From positions 10,347 to 74,346 of the forward strand of contig CAYUVK010000008.1 in NCBI GenBank assembly GCA_964448105.1: DNA of 64,000 nt, in the 5' to 3' direction. Position 1 is the stretch's first letter, and each line of letters begins with the position of its first letter. Shown here piece by piece: positions 17,949-27,324 of the stretch. A program made the position numbers and the translations under genes. The stretch comes from CAVQBP01 sp964448105 (GTDB lineage: Bacteria; Bacteroidota; Ignavibacteria; Ignavibacteriales; Ignavibacteriaceae). A model generated the notes under the pieces. That model had not been told where the DNA came from and did not search any database. It was given only the letters and a program-made list of their open reading frames with translations.

Positions 17949-19208
17949 ATGAAAAGAAACTATTTCCTTGTAGGTCTTATATTTATCATTTTTTTTGTAA
18001 TATCATTTCTCACAAATATTATAGGACCCCTAATACCTGATATAATCAAGAGTTTTTCTCTAAGTTATTTTATGGTTGCCTTCCTTCCTTTTGCATTTTT
18101 TATCGCCTATATAATGTCCATACCTGCAGGAATGCTTCTTGAAAAATATAATGAAAAGAAGATTATGGTAGCGGCTTTTTTAATTGCTGCTGTTGGCGCA
18201 TTTTTATTTGCCTTAATACCAGTTTATAGCATTGCAATCGTATCTTTATTTTTAATTGGTTTTGGTATGGCAATGCTTCAGGTGGCAATTAATCCGCTTT
18301 TAAGAACCGCGGGAGGAGAAGAACATTTTGCTTTTAATTCTGTTTTTGCCCAATTGTTTTTTGGAGGAGCGTCATTCCTTAGTCCGCAGCTTTATTCTTA
18401 TCTTGTAAAAAATTTGGAAAGCGGGCATACAAATAATAATATCCTTTTATCGTCACTTTCAAATCTTATCCCTCAAGGGCTTCCATGGGTATCTTTATAC
18501 TGGATCTTTGCTCTTATCTCGGTCTTAATGGTTATTGTTATAGCAGTAATAAAATTACCTAAAGTGGAACTTAAGGAAGATGAAAGAACAGGCGCATGGA
18601 AAACGATAAAAGAATTATTAAAAAATAAAACAGTAATATTATTTTTTATCGGAATTTTCGCTTATGTAGGAACAGAGCAAGGAATTGCTAATTGGATTTC
18701 CGAATTTTTATCAAGATATCATGGATTTGATCCTCAAACAACAGGAGCCGATACAGTTTCATATTACTGGGGATTACTAACCGTCGGCTGCGTGTTAGGG
18801 TTAATTTTACTAAAACTTTTTGATAGTAAATTAGTTTTAAGAATATTTGCTATTGCTGCCATGATTTCTTTAGCAATCGCATTATTTTCAGAAGGTAATG
18901 TCCCTTTATATTTTTTCCCGGCCGCAGGTTTTTTTCTTTCGGTAATGTGGTCGGTGGTTTTTTCATTAGCCCTAAATTCTGTCGATAAACATCACGGTTC
19001 TTTTTCCGGAATTTTATGTACTGGAATAATTGGAGGTGCAATTGTGCCATTAATTATCGGATCTCTGGCAGATATAATAGGATTAAGGTTTGGAATGCTT
19101 TTCATTTTTATCACGCTGGGTTATATTTTAAGTGTAAGTTTCTGGGCAAATCCGCTTATAAAAAATGAAACCATTTTTGAAAAAGTTAATGTTGAAATTA
19201 ATAATTAA
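17949..19208 (+). CDS. MFS sugar permease of the FHS (FucP/GlcP-like) type
   Basis: A 419-residue inner-membrane protein with 12 hydrophobic helices. It has the features of the fucose-galactose-gluc(osamin)e:H+ symporters: GPLIPDIIKSFSLSY early on, IPAGMLLEKYNEKK in the first cytoplasmic loop, and GFGMAMLQVAINPLLR in helix 4. It starts 9 nt after the GH2 gene and precedes the ROK kinase, so it most likely imports the monosaccharide released by the GH2 enzyme (glucosamine by inference). Confidence 0.9.
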   Translation: MKRNYFLVGLIFIIFFVISFLTNIIGPLIPDIIKSFSLSYFMVAFLPFAFFIAYIMSIPAGMLLEKYNEKKIMVAAFLIAAVGAFLFALIPVYSIAIVSLFLIGFGMAMLQVAINPLLRTAGGEEHFAFNSVFAQLFFGGASFLSPQLYSYLVKNLESGHTNNNILLSSLSNLIPQGLPWVSLYWIFALISVLMVIVIAVIKLPKVELKEDERTGAWKTIKELLKNKTVILFFIGIFAYVGTEQGIANWISEFLSRYHGFDPQTTGADTVSYYWGLLTVGCVLGLILLKLFDSKLVLRIFAIAAMISLAIALFSEGNVPLYFFPAAGFFLSVMWSVVFSLALNSVDKHHGSFSGILCTGIIGGAIVPLIIGSLADIIGLRFGMLFIFITLGYILSVSFWANPLIKNETIFEKVNVEINN

Positions 19209-19228
19209 AATAACTAGTGAAAGGAAAA

Positions 19229-20107
19229 ATGGCAGATAAATCTATTATTGGTGTAGATCTCGGTGGGACAAATATTAGAGTCGGCAAAGTTAATAATAAT
19301 AATATAGTAGATCTTTATTCTCAGCAAATATCTTCGATTGGATCTGAACAAGTAGTCCTCGATGAAATTATTACTTCTATTTACAAAATTTTTAACGATT
19401 CTGTCTTGGGGATTGGCGTTGGTGTTCCAAGTGTGGTGGATGTTAAAAAGGGAATTGTTTATGATGTACAGAATATCCCTTCATTTAAAGAAGTAAAACT
19501 AAAGAAAATTTTGGAAGAAGAATTTAAAGTTCCAACATATATTAATAATGATGCTAATTGTTTTGTTGCCGGTGAAAAATACTTTGGTGCAGGAAAAAAT
19601 TATAAGAATATAGTTGGATTAATTATTGGAACCGGTTTGGGTGCCGGGTTATATACAAACGGAAAATTATATTGCGGTGCTAACTGCGGTGCCGGAGAAT
19701 TCGGAATGCTTCCTTATAAAGACGGTGTTTATGAAGATTATTGCAGCGGTAAATATTTCGAGAAGAATTTAAAGACAACCGGTAAAGAAATTTTTTACAG
19801 AGCAGAAAAAGGTGATGAAGATTCAATCCAAACTTTTGATGAATTCGGTACCAATATCGGGAATGCCATTTCCGCAATCATTTTTGCCGTAGATCCGGAA
19901 ATAATTATACTTGGCGGTTCTGTTAGTATAGCTTTTAATTATTTTAGGAAATCTATGGAAAAAGTTCTAAATAAATTTCCCTATCAAAATTCTGTTAAGA
20001 AGTTAAAAATTGTAAAAAGTAATCTTGAGCAAGTTTCTATCTTGGGAGCAGCGGCTCTTTATTATGAAAATCATAGGAAAAAGTTAAAAGAATCGGAAGT
20101 AATTTAA
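19229..20107 (+). CDS. ROK-family sugar kinase
   Basis: A 292-residue kinase starting at the ATG at 19229, with AAAGGA just upstream; a GTG at 19217 would add four residues. It has the phosphate-1 motif GVDLGGTNIRVG, the catalytic IPTYINNDANCF region with Asp, and LIIGTGLGAGLY. The ROK zinc-binding site is missing: GEFGMLPYKDG replaces GExGH and there is no CxCGxxGC. The same change is seen in Bacteroidota glucokinases. It would phosphorylate the imported sugar in the cytoplasm, most likely glucose or glucosamine. Confidence 0.88.
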   Translation: MADKSIIGVDLGGTNIRVGKVNNNNIVDLYSQQISSIGSEQVVLDEIITSIYKIFNDSVLGIGVGVPSVVDVKKGIVYDVQNIPSFKEVKLKKILEEEFKVPTYINNDANCFVAGEKYFGAGKNYKNIVGLIIGTGLGAGLYTNGKLYCGANCGAGEFGMLPYKDGVYEDYCSGKYFEKNLKTTGKEIFYRAEKGDEDSIQTFDEFGTNIGNAISAIIFAVDPEIIILGGSVSIAFNYFRKSMEKVLNKFPYQNSVKKLKIVKSNLEQVSILGAAALYYENHRKKLKESEVI

Positions 20108-20109
20108 AA

Positions 20110-21114
20110 TTGAATGTTACCATAGCCGATATTGCAAAGAAAGCAAAAGTATCTCGAATGACTGTTTCGCGAGTGCTGAATAACAGTGGTCCTGTCGCAT
20201 TCGATACTGCGGAAAAAATAAAAAGTATAATGAAAGAGTTGAATTATCATCCTAATCTTATTGCCCGCAGTTTATCCAGCCAGAGAACTACCACAATAGG
20301 TGTTGTAATTCCTAAAACAGAAAAATTATTTCTTGATAATTATATTGCTCAAATTTTAAGCGGTGTTACAGATGTTGCACAGAAAAATAATTATCGTATA
20401 ATGCTTATTCCGGTAAATCATTCTAGAGATGATGAAGGAGATTACTTGAATTTTGTAAGAAGCAAATTGTTTGATGGATTGATTTTATTAAAAGCAAAAA
20501 CTGATGATCCTCATTTATCCGAACTTGCAAAATCAGGTTTCCCTTATGTTATGGTTAATTATAGAAAGTTTGGTGATAATTATAATTTTGTGGATTCAGA
20601 AAATATTAAAGGTGCTGAATTAGCAGTAGAGCATCTTTATTACAAAGGGCATAGAAAAATAGCTTTTGTAGCCGGTTCGATGGATGAAGTAAATGCAAGG
20701 GATAGGATGAAAGGTTACAAGAATATATTAAAAAAATACAAACTCCCAATAAGGGAAGAATATATAATTTATGGGGATTTTAATAGAGTAACGGCTCATG
20801 AAAATTCGAAAAAATTATTGGACTTAAAAGACAGACCAACGGCTATATTTTGCTCGGATGATTATATGGCTTTAGGTGTTATCGAACAAATTAAAAAATA
20901 TAAATTGTCTGTTCCTAAAGATATAGCTATTGTGGGCTTTGATAATATTGAGATAGGTGAATTTTCTAAACCCGCACTTACTACAGTAAAACAACCAATG
21001 TACGAAATCGGAAAAACATCCTCAGAAGCATTATTAGCATTAATCAAAAAAATAAAAAAGAGCCCAGTAAGAATAATGCTTAAAACAGAATTAATTGTGC
21101 GAGAATCAACTTAG
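20110..21114 (+). CDS. LacI-family transcriptional regulator
   Basis: A 334-residue repressor starting with TTG at 20110, 2 nt after the kinase stop. The N-terminal HTH is canonical (TIADIAKKAKVSRMTVSRVLNN) with the hinge helix HPNLIARSLSSQRT, followed by a periplasmic-binding-like sensor domain (TIGVVIPKT..., FDGLILL, PTAIFCSDDYMALGVIEQI, VGFDNIEIGEFSKPALTTVKQP). It is the last gene of the GH2 operon. Matching tandem palindromes lie before the GH2 gene and before the TonB receptor, so it probably represses both and itself. Confidence 0.95.
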   Translation: MNVTIADIAKKAKVSRMTVSRVLNNSGPVAFDTAEKIKSIMKELNYHPNLIARSLSSQRTTTIGVVIPKTEKLFLDNYIAQILSGVTDVAQKNNYRIMLIPVNHSRDDEGDYLNFVRSKLFDGLILLKAKTDDPHLSELAKSGFPYVMVNYRKFGDNYNFVDSENIKGAELAVEHLYYKGHRKIAFVAGSMDEVNARDRMKGYKNILKKYKLPIREEYIIYGDFNRVTAHENSKKLLDLKDRPTAIFCSDDYMALGVIEQIKKYKLSVPKDIAIVGFDNIEIGEFSKPALTTVKQPMYEIGKTSSEALLALIKKIKKSPVRIMLKTELIVREST

Positions 21115-21173
21115 AGAAATATAAAATTAAAGATATTAAAAACAATAAAATATCGTAAAATTTTATCATAGTG

Positions 21174-21199
21174 TGTTACCGGTAACTGTTATCGTTCAC
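21174..21199. promoter_or_regulatory. Second tandem LacI-type operator (TonB receptor operon)
   Basis: The box TGTTACCGGTAAC (21174-21186) is identical to the one before the GH2 operon. After one base, GTTATCGTTCAC (21188-21199) matches the first half of the second palindrome but is degenerate in the other half. The spacing is the same as at 15255. It lies 63 nt upstream of the receptor ATG, in a 148-nt intergenic gap. Confidence 0.78.
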
Positions 21200-21262
21200 A
21201 TATTAAGAGATTTACAAATATTTATCTTTGATTAGTTCTTAAGATTTTAAGGAGAATAAGCA

Positions 21263-24223
21263 ATGGATAATAAAATTACTTTATTTATCACATTTTTCTT
21301 TTTGATTCTTGGAATAATTAGTTCAGATTTGCCTGCCGCACCAAAAGCAATTATTATAGGAACTGTGAAAGATGCAAAATCAGGGGAAGCTCTTTGGGGA
21401 GCAAATATAATTATTATCGGAACAAGTTTTGGCAGTTCTACAGATTTAAACGGCAAATATAGAATTACTAATGTACCATTTGGATCATATACATTGCGTG
21501 CAACATATATCGGATATAAACAGCAGGATGTACCTTTAGAGATAACATCTGAGAATACTATTGAAATAAATTTTGCAATGGAATCGGATGTCATCAAAGG
21601 AGAGGCTGTGGTTGTTACTTCACAGCGTCAAGGGCAGATGGCAGCAATAAATCAGCAAATAAATTCTGATGCTATAACCAATATAGTATCATCCGATAAA
21701 ATTCAGGAGCTACCCGAAGCAAATGCTGCAGAAGCTGTAGGAAGACTACCCGGTGTTTCATTATTGAGAGAAGGTGGAGAGGGAAATAAGGTAGTAATAC
21801 GTGGTTTAGCTCCTAAATATAATAAGATACAGATCGACGGTGTTGATCTTGCGGCAACAGACCCCGACAATAGAAGTACAGACCTTAGTATGATATCTCC
21901 CTATATGCTAGGTGGTATAGAAGTAACAAAATCTGCATTGGCTGACCAAGAAGCCGATCAATTAGGTGGTACGGTTAATTTTTTAACTAAAGGAGCTCCG
22001 TATGCCGAACCTTCATATAGCTTGATTGCTGAGGGAGGATATAATGGATTAAGAAATGAATACCAGGATTACAGATTAGTTGGTCAAACAAGCCGGAGAG
22101 TATTTAATGATTTACTCGGAATTTCATTAAACGTAGATGTTGAAAAGAGGAACAGAAGTTCCAATACTGTAAGTGCTGGCTATTATTTTCTTCGAGAAGA
22201 TTATTTAGCGGTAGTCAATTCGTTAAATATTGAAGACATAAGCAGAACATTAAACCGTTATGGAGGTTCATTAGTACTTGATTATAAAACTCCTTCAACA
22301 AGCATCTTAATGAGTAATATGATTAGCAGGATAAACCATAAAACAATATCCCGATACGAAAACAGTAATGGTTTATTTACCAGTGAAACTAGTAGAAGTC
22401 AACGCATAAATGATGCTGATGCCAATACTACTGTGTTAATGGATCAGATAAGATTGGAGCATTCAATTGGAAATTTTAATATTCAAACCGGTCTGAGTTA
22501 TTCCTATTCAAAAGATCAAACACCTCGGGAACTTAGCTTCGGAGGTTTAGAAGCTACACCGCTTGCGAGACCAGTTTCAAAAACTGCTACACCTGAACAA
22601 ATTCCAAGTTTTATGAAGAATGATACATCTGCAATTTATCTTGGTCCATTTAACGATTCTAATGTATTAACTAAAGAAGAAGAATTTGCCGCCCACTTAG
22701 ATCTGAATTGGAGCTATGGATTATCTGATGCAGTTAATATAAAATTAAAGACTGGTGGCGAATTTAAACACAAAGATAGGAATTATAACTATAATACATT
22801 ATACCTGAATATTTTTTCAGATCCCAGCGGTATTGTTACAAATGCACTTTTAACTAAATATCCATACATGAAACAATACTATATATCCGGTAAATTTCCT
22901 TATCTACCTTTTATTGATAATGGCTATAATCCCGGCGATTTTCTCAAAGGTGAATTTAATATTGAAAGGGTTCCTAATTTAGGCTTGGGCGAAGATGTTA
23001 TAAATTATTTGGAAAGTTATCTTGGTATTGATTATGCCGGTTCAACAACGCCTCAAAAGTTTACCCCAAATTTTCATACCAGCAGAATGAATGATTATAA
23101 CGGGCAGGAAGAATATTCTGCTGGGTATCTTATGCCGACAATTACAATAGGTAAAGAGATTACTTTTATACCTGGAGTTAGATATGAACATGAAGAAACC
23201 AGGTATAACGGGATAAGAGGAAATGAAAATCTTCAAATTGCGGTAGGTAAGGGTTATGTTTATTATGATACGACTGTCACCAGAAAAAATGATTTTGTCC
23301 TTCCTATGATTCACCTTAAATATAAACCGGTTGATTGGTTTGACGTTCGTTTAAGCTATACACAAACATTAGCCCGCCCGGATTATAATGAATTCCTTCC
23401 CTCATGGAATATATATATGGATGGTATTGATTACAGCAACCCGAATCTGAAATCCGCAAAATCTGAAAATTATGATCTTTATTTCTCATTTTATGGAAAT
23501 AAGATCGGTTTATTTACTATAGGTTTATTTTCGAAAAAAATCAAAGACTTGGTTTTCTCACAAAGTGAAATAATAATCAGTGATTCAATGGCAGTTGAAA
23601 AATACGGGCTATTGCAGAGTTTGACCGGACAGGATCCGATTAGATTTGTAGGTAAACCGATTGCGAGTTACATCAACAATCCCAATGATGTAAATGTTAG
23701 AGGTATAGAAGTTGAGTGGCAATCAAATTTATGGTATTTACCAGGTTTTCTAAAGAATATTGTCTTTGATATCAACTATACATACACATATTCTAATACC
23801 AAATATCCCAGGACCGTACCTATTATACAAATAGTTCCCTCACCTTTCGGAAACAGGGAAAAGGTAGTCGGAAATAGAGATTCATCTTATTCTGCTCCAT
23901 TATTATTTCAGCCTGACAACATTTTAAACATTACACTCGGATATGACTACGAGGGATTTTCAATACGAACCTCTATGCAATATAAATCGCAAATCTTTTC
24001 ACAAAACGACTGGCGTCCGGAATTGAGAGGTTTTACTAGCGGCTTTTCACTTTTTGATCTAGCAGTTTCACAAAAATTGCCAATTGAAGGTCTGCAGATT
24101 TACGGCAATTTGAACAATATTTCTAAAGTAATAGAAAGCGATTACAATGTTGGTACCGGATATATGACAAATAAAGAATATTATGGAATGAGCGGCAGCT
24201 TAGGATTTAAATATGAATTTTAA
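21263..24223 (+). CDS. TonB-dependent outer-membrane receptor with carboxypeptidase-like N-terminal domain
   Basis: A 986-residue protein: signal peptide ~1-26, a CarboxypepD-regulatory-like beta domain (~30-112, GTVKDAKSGEALWGANI ... DLNGKYRITNVPFGSYTLRATYIGY), a plug (~115-250, AEAVGRLPGVSLL, VVIRGLAPKYNKIQIDGVDL) and a 22-strand barrel ending in the aromatic SLGFKYEF. It resembles the Xanthomonas/Caulobacter-type carbohydrate receptors more than classical SusC, and no SusD follows. AAGGAG precedes the ATG by 8 nt. The shared operator ties it to the GH2 operon, so it likely imports oligosaccharides of the same polymer. Confidence 0.93.
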   Translation: MDNKITLFITFFFLILGIISSDLPAAPKAIIIGTVKDAKSGEALWGANIIIIGTSFGSSTDLNGKYRITNVPFGSYTLRATYIGYKQQDVPLEITSENTIEINFAMESDVIKGEAVVVTSQRQGQMAAINQQINSDAITNIVSSDKIQELPEANAAEAVGRLPGVSLLREGGEGNKVVIRGLAPKYNKIQIDGVDLAATDPDNRSTDLSMISPYMLGGIEVTKSALADQEADQLGGTVNFLTKGAPYAEPSYSLIAEGGYNGLRNEYQDYRLVGQTSRRVFNDLLGISLNVDVEKRNRSSNTVSAGYYFLREDYLAVVNSLNIEDISRTLNRYGGSLVLDYKTPSTSILMSNMISRINHKTISRYENSNGLFTSETSRSQRINDADANTTVLMDQIRLEHSIGNFNIQTGLSYSYSKDQTPRELSFGGLEATPLARPVSKTATPEQIPSFMKNDTSAIYLGPFNDSNVLTKEEEFAAHLDLNWSYGLSDAVNIKLKTGGEFKHKDRNYNYNTLYLNIFSDPSGIVTNALLTKYPYMKQYYISGKFPYLPFIDNGYNPGDFLKGEFNIERVPNLGLGEDVINYLESYLGIDYAGSTTPQKFTPNFHTSRMNDYNGQEEYSAGYLMPTITIGKEITFIPGVRYEHEETRYNGIRGNENLQIAVGKGYVYYDTTVTRKNDFVLPMIHLKYKPVDWFDVRLSYTQTLARPDYNEFLPSWNIYMDGIDYSNPNLKSAKSENYDLYFSFYGNKIGLFTIGLFSKKIKDLVFSQSEIIISDSMAVEKYGLLQSLTGQDPIRFVGKPIASYINNPNDVNVRGIEVEWQSNLWYLPGFLKNIVFDINYTYTYSNTKYPRTVPIIQIVPSPFGNREKVVGNRDSSYSAPLLFQPDNILNITLGYDYEGFSIRTSMQYKSQIFSQNDWRPELRGFTSGFSLFDLAVSQKLPIEGLQIYGNLNNISKVIESDYNVGTGYMTNKEYYGMSGSLGFKYEF

Positions 24224-24307
24224 TTTCAAATGAATATTACAGGATTAAATAATTAATGCTAATTAATTAAAATGTACAATTCATTAAACTTAAATGGAGG
24301 TAGCAAG

Positions 24308-25996
24308 ATGAAAAAAGTACTACTATCACTAATTTTGACTTTTACCTTTAGTGGTCTGGTAATTTGTCAAAGTGTTATGGATGTTCCTGCAAATGATGCG
24401 GATGGGAACCCGATTATTAATGCATTGATTAAATATGTTGTTGTAGATACAAACGAGGCAGGTCAGCAAAAACACGATATTTATAAGTTAGAAAGGGGCA
24501 AGACTTATTTCTATAATCAAGGTGCCGTCTTTAATAATCCAATTACTCTTATAGCAGATGAACCGGGAACTACAGATGAGACAAAACCTCCAAAATTTCT
24601 AGTTACGAAAGATGATGCGGGAGAGGTTCCTGAAGAACCTGTTATATATGCTTTTGCAAATGTAACATGTAAAAATATTGCCATGAGTACAATAACTGTT
24701 GATGGTGAATATTCATGGGGAAATGCAATCGTTTTGCAGAAAGATAATCTTAGAATAGAATGTGACAATTGCTATTTTGAACTTATCGGCTGGGGAATGA
24801 TTGAGGCAGACGGGATAGAGCATACAACATTAATTTTTAATAGATGTGAAGTTAGAAATGGTTCACCTTTTGGTGGAGACGAATGGGTCCCATTTTTCTT
24901 TGAAGGTAGTGCAGGCAGTGCAGATACATGTATAGCAAGAAACAATACTTTTTTTGGTATTCAAGGTTCCGTCTTAAATATTGAACCACTCACACCGTGG
25001 AAATACATTTTATTCGACCATAATACTATGGTCAACATAGTACAAAATTTTACAACCGACGTAGCAGCTCATCTTAATTCTACATTTACAAATAATATTT
25101 TTTATAACGTTGGCTGTTATGGTTCAAGATTAGAAGATATAATGAGCGGTGGTGGTGATCATGTGCAGGCTGGAGTTATACAAGTTGATACTCTTCCATC
25201 TAATTTACCGGGATCGCAGTTACCTCATATTTTGGATGAAAAAGATAGAATTTTAGTGGTAAAAAATAATGTCTATTTCTGGTCCCAAGGTGTACATGAT
25301 TACTGGACAGCATATGCTGATTCTATTGTAAGAATTCCCTGGCTGAGTTCCCGGGCTCTGCAAATGTTTGGTGATAAAACAAATTATCCAAACTTTGTTA
25401 ATGAAAATAATGTAGAAGCAGATCCCGGATTTGTAAATTTTGGCGGTACCAGTGATATGATTGCTCAAATGTACAATGACAGGGATAACGGTACATTTGG
25501 TTTCTGGGGTTGGGATCCTGATTCTTCTTTATTCCCCGATAACCCTGATTGGAATGTACAGCATTGGGCATATCTGCAATGGCCATTACCCGAAGATTTC
25601 TCATATTCTGCAAGTTTTACCTCAACAGATGGTTATCATGTAGGAAGTTTACAATGGTATCCTGATGAATTGCAACAATATGAGGCCGGACTTACCGGTG
25701 TTGAAACTACTAACAACAGTAATATGCCAAAAGAATTTTCATTAAAACAAAATTATCCTAATCCTTTTAATCCTTCTACGAAAGTTAATTTTAATTTAGT
25801 TAAAACAGGTGAAGTTAATTTAAGTGTATATAATATGTTAGGACAAAAGGTAAAGACCATTATTAATAATCAGGTTATGTCTTCCGGTGCCCATGATTTT
25901 AATTTAAATATGGCTGAACAAGCAAGTGGAATTTATTTCCTTGTTCTTAAACAAGATGCTAATGTTAAAGTTATAAAAATGACTCTCATGAAATAA
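24308..25996 (+). CDS. Secreted right-handed beta-helix-like protein with T9SS sorting domain
   Basis: A 562-residue protein; the ATG at 24308 is chosen because GGAGG lies just upstream and a signal peptide follows (MKKVLLSLILTFTFSG). The middle (~90-330) has repeated short strands with Asn and Cys ladders (NNTFFGIQGS, DHNTMVNIV, NNIFYNVG) typical of pectate-lyase-like helices. The last ~85 residues are a type IX secretion sorting domain (LKQNYPNPFNPST ... ASGIYFLVLK). It is probably exported to the surface and co-expressed with the receptor. Whether it is a lyase or a binding protein cannot be told. Confidence 0.85.
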   Translation: MKKVLLSLILTFTFSGLVICQSVMDVPANDADGNPIINALIKYVVVDTNEAGQQKHDIYKLERGKTYFYNQGAVFNNPITLIADEPGTTDETKPPKFLVTKDDAGEVPEEPVIYAFANVTCKNIAMSTITVDGEYSWGNAIVLQKDNLRIECDNCYFELIGWGMIEADGIEHTTLIFNRCEVRNGSPFGGDEWVPFFFEGSAGSADTCIARNNTFFGIQGSVLNIEPLTPWKYILFDHNTMVNIVQNFTTDVAAHLNSTFTNNIFYNVGCYGSRLEDIMSGGGDHVQAGVIQVDTLPSNLPGSQLPHILDEKDRILVVKNNVYFWSQGVHDYWTAYADSIVRIPWLSSRALQMFGDKTNYPNFVNENNVEADPGFVNFGGTSDMIAQMYNDRDNGTFGFWGWDPDSSLFPDNPDWNVQHWAYLQWPLPEDFSYSASFTSTDGYHVGSLQWYPDELQQYEAGLTGVETTNNSNMPKEFSLKQNYPNPFNPSTKVNFNLVKTGEVNLSVYNMLGQKVKTIINNQVMSSGAHDFNLNMAEQASGIYFLVLKQDANVKVIKMTLMK

Positions 25997-26321
25997 TTTT
26001 TTTCAGCGTAATATTTATTTAAGCTTAATCTCACCCCCTCTCCTTAGTGAGGAGAGGGGGAGTGTGGGGTAATTTCAACCATAGTATTTTTTATTGTTCT
26101 GATTTTCATTTCTGATTCAAGAACTTCGCAATTCTTTGGCTGAAAAATTCAAATAACTAGAACTCAGAATACAGAACATTAGAACATTTGAATGTAAAAC
26201 AATAATCCGGGAGATTTCTTCTTAAATACTGGATAGAGGTAATTCAAATATTGTGATTTATTGAATAGAGAAAAATTGTGTTAGAGATTTCATTTTAAAA
26301 ATAAAATAGGCCTTTAAAATA
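25997..26321. other. 325-bp intergenic region with a GC-rich hairpin
   Basis: This non-coding gap holds a perfect 11-bp stem, CCCCCTCTCCT (26034-26044) and AGGAGAGGGGG (26050-26060), with a 5-nt loop. Its GC content is unlike the surroundings and no T-run follows. Such CCCTCTCC palindromes are common dispersed elements in other genomes. It may also end the receptor operon by structure alone. Nothing else was recognised in the gap. Confidence 0.6.
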
Positions 26322-27218
26322 ATGAAGAAAAATTATCCTTTTATATTTTTTATGATATTTATACTTACCACAACAAACTTACTAACATCAAAAGTAAATG
26401 CTCAAACGAAACTTTTAATACGCTGCGATGATATTGGAATGTGTCACACAGTTAATATGGCAGTTAAAAAATTAATTGAAACTGGAATACCATTTTCTAC
26501 CTCGGTAATGTTTACTTGCCCGTGGTATAAAGAAGCAGTAGAGATTTTAAAGGACAATCCTCAAATTTCTGTAGGTATTCATTTAGTTTTGAATTCGGAA
26601 TGGAAAAATTATAAATGGGGACCGGTAGCAGGAAGATCTGCGGTCCCAAGCCTTGTAGACAGCGACGGCTATTTTTATGAATCCGAAGAAGATTTTGCCA
26701 AATGCGGTTATAATTTAAAGGAAGTTGAAACTGAACTGAGAGCTCAGATTGAAAGAGCAATTAATTCCGGTCTGCGAATTGATTACCTAGATGCTCACAT
26801 GACTACTGCTGTTTCAACACCCGAATTAAAAGCTATAGTTGAAAAACTTGACAAAGAATATCATTTGGGAATATCAAGGTACTTTAATGAAAATTATCAT
26901 ACTCTTTGGGATACTCCTCCTGAAAAAAAATTCAGCCGTTTAATGGAAATTATTAATAATCTCAAGAAGGATGAAATAAACCTTGTGGTGATTCACCTCG
27001 GTATGGAAACCGGTGAAATGAGTGCTCTTGTTGATATGAACAATCCTGACGATCCATACCGTGTAAGTCAACATAGGCAAGGGGAGTTAAATGCTCTATG
27101 CTCTCATACTTTTGAAGATGCTGTCTTAAAAAACAATGTTAGGCTGATAACATATAGGGAATTAATTTCTGAAGCTGGATTAGAGTCAATGAAGCGACCG
27201 GAGAATCTGGAGTATTAG
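26322..27218 (+). CDS. Exported YdjC/ChbG-family polysaccharide deacetylase
   Basis: A 298-residue protein with a signal peptide (~1-27, cleavage near VNA-Q). It carries the YdjC motifs LLIRCDDIGMC (metal Asp D36, D37), SVGIHLVLN and IDYLDAHMT with the expected His ligands. Family members such as ChbG remove an acetyl group from chitooligosaccharides. Export is less usual than the cytoplasmic E. coli form. It sits after the receptor operon and before the NagX-like gene; co-regulation is plausible but no operator was found. Confidence 0.88.
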   Translation: MKKNYPFIFFMIFILTTTNLLTSKVNAQTKLLIRCDDIGMCHTVNMAVKKLIETGIPFSTSVMFTCPWYKEAVEILKDNPQISVGIHLVLNSEWKNYKWGPVAGRSAVPSLVDSDGYFYESEEDFAKCGYNLKEVETELRAQIERAINSGLRIDYLDAHMTTAVSTPELKAIVEKLDKEYHLGISRYFNENYHTLWDTPPEKKFSRLMEIINNLKKDEINLVVIHLGMETGEMSALVDMNNPDDPYRVSQHRQGELNALCSHTFEDAVLKNNVRLITYRELISEAGLESMKRPENLEY

Positions 27219-27324
27219 ATTATATAACCGGAAGAGATTCTATTCAAACAAGAGCAGTTGCTCAAATAAAATATAACTTGTGGGAAACAGCACTTTAATA
27301 GAAGCTGAAATTATCAGATCAAAT

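Noticed and set aside
26034..26060. Classical rho-independent terminator after the T9SS beta-helix gene
   Set aside because: The stem is strong but no T-run follows; kept only as a palindromic element.
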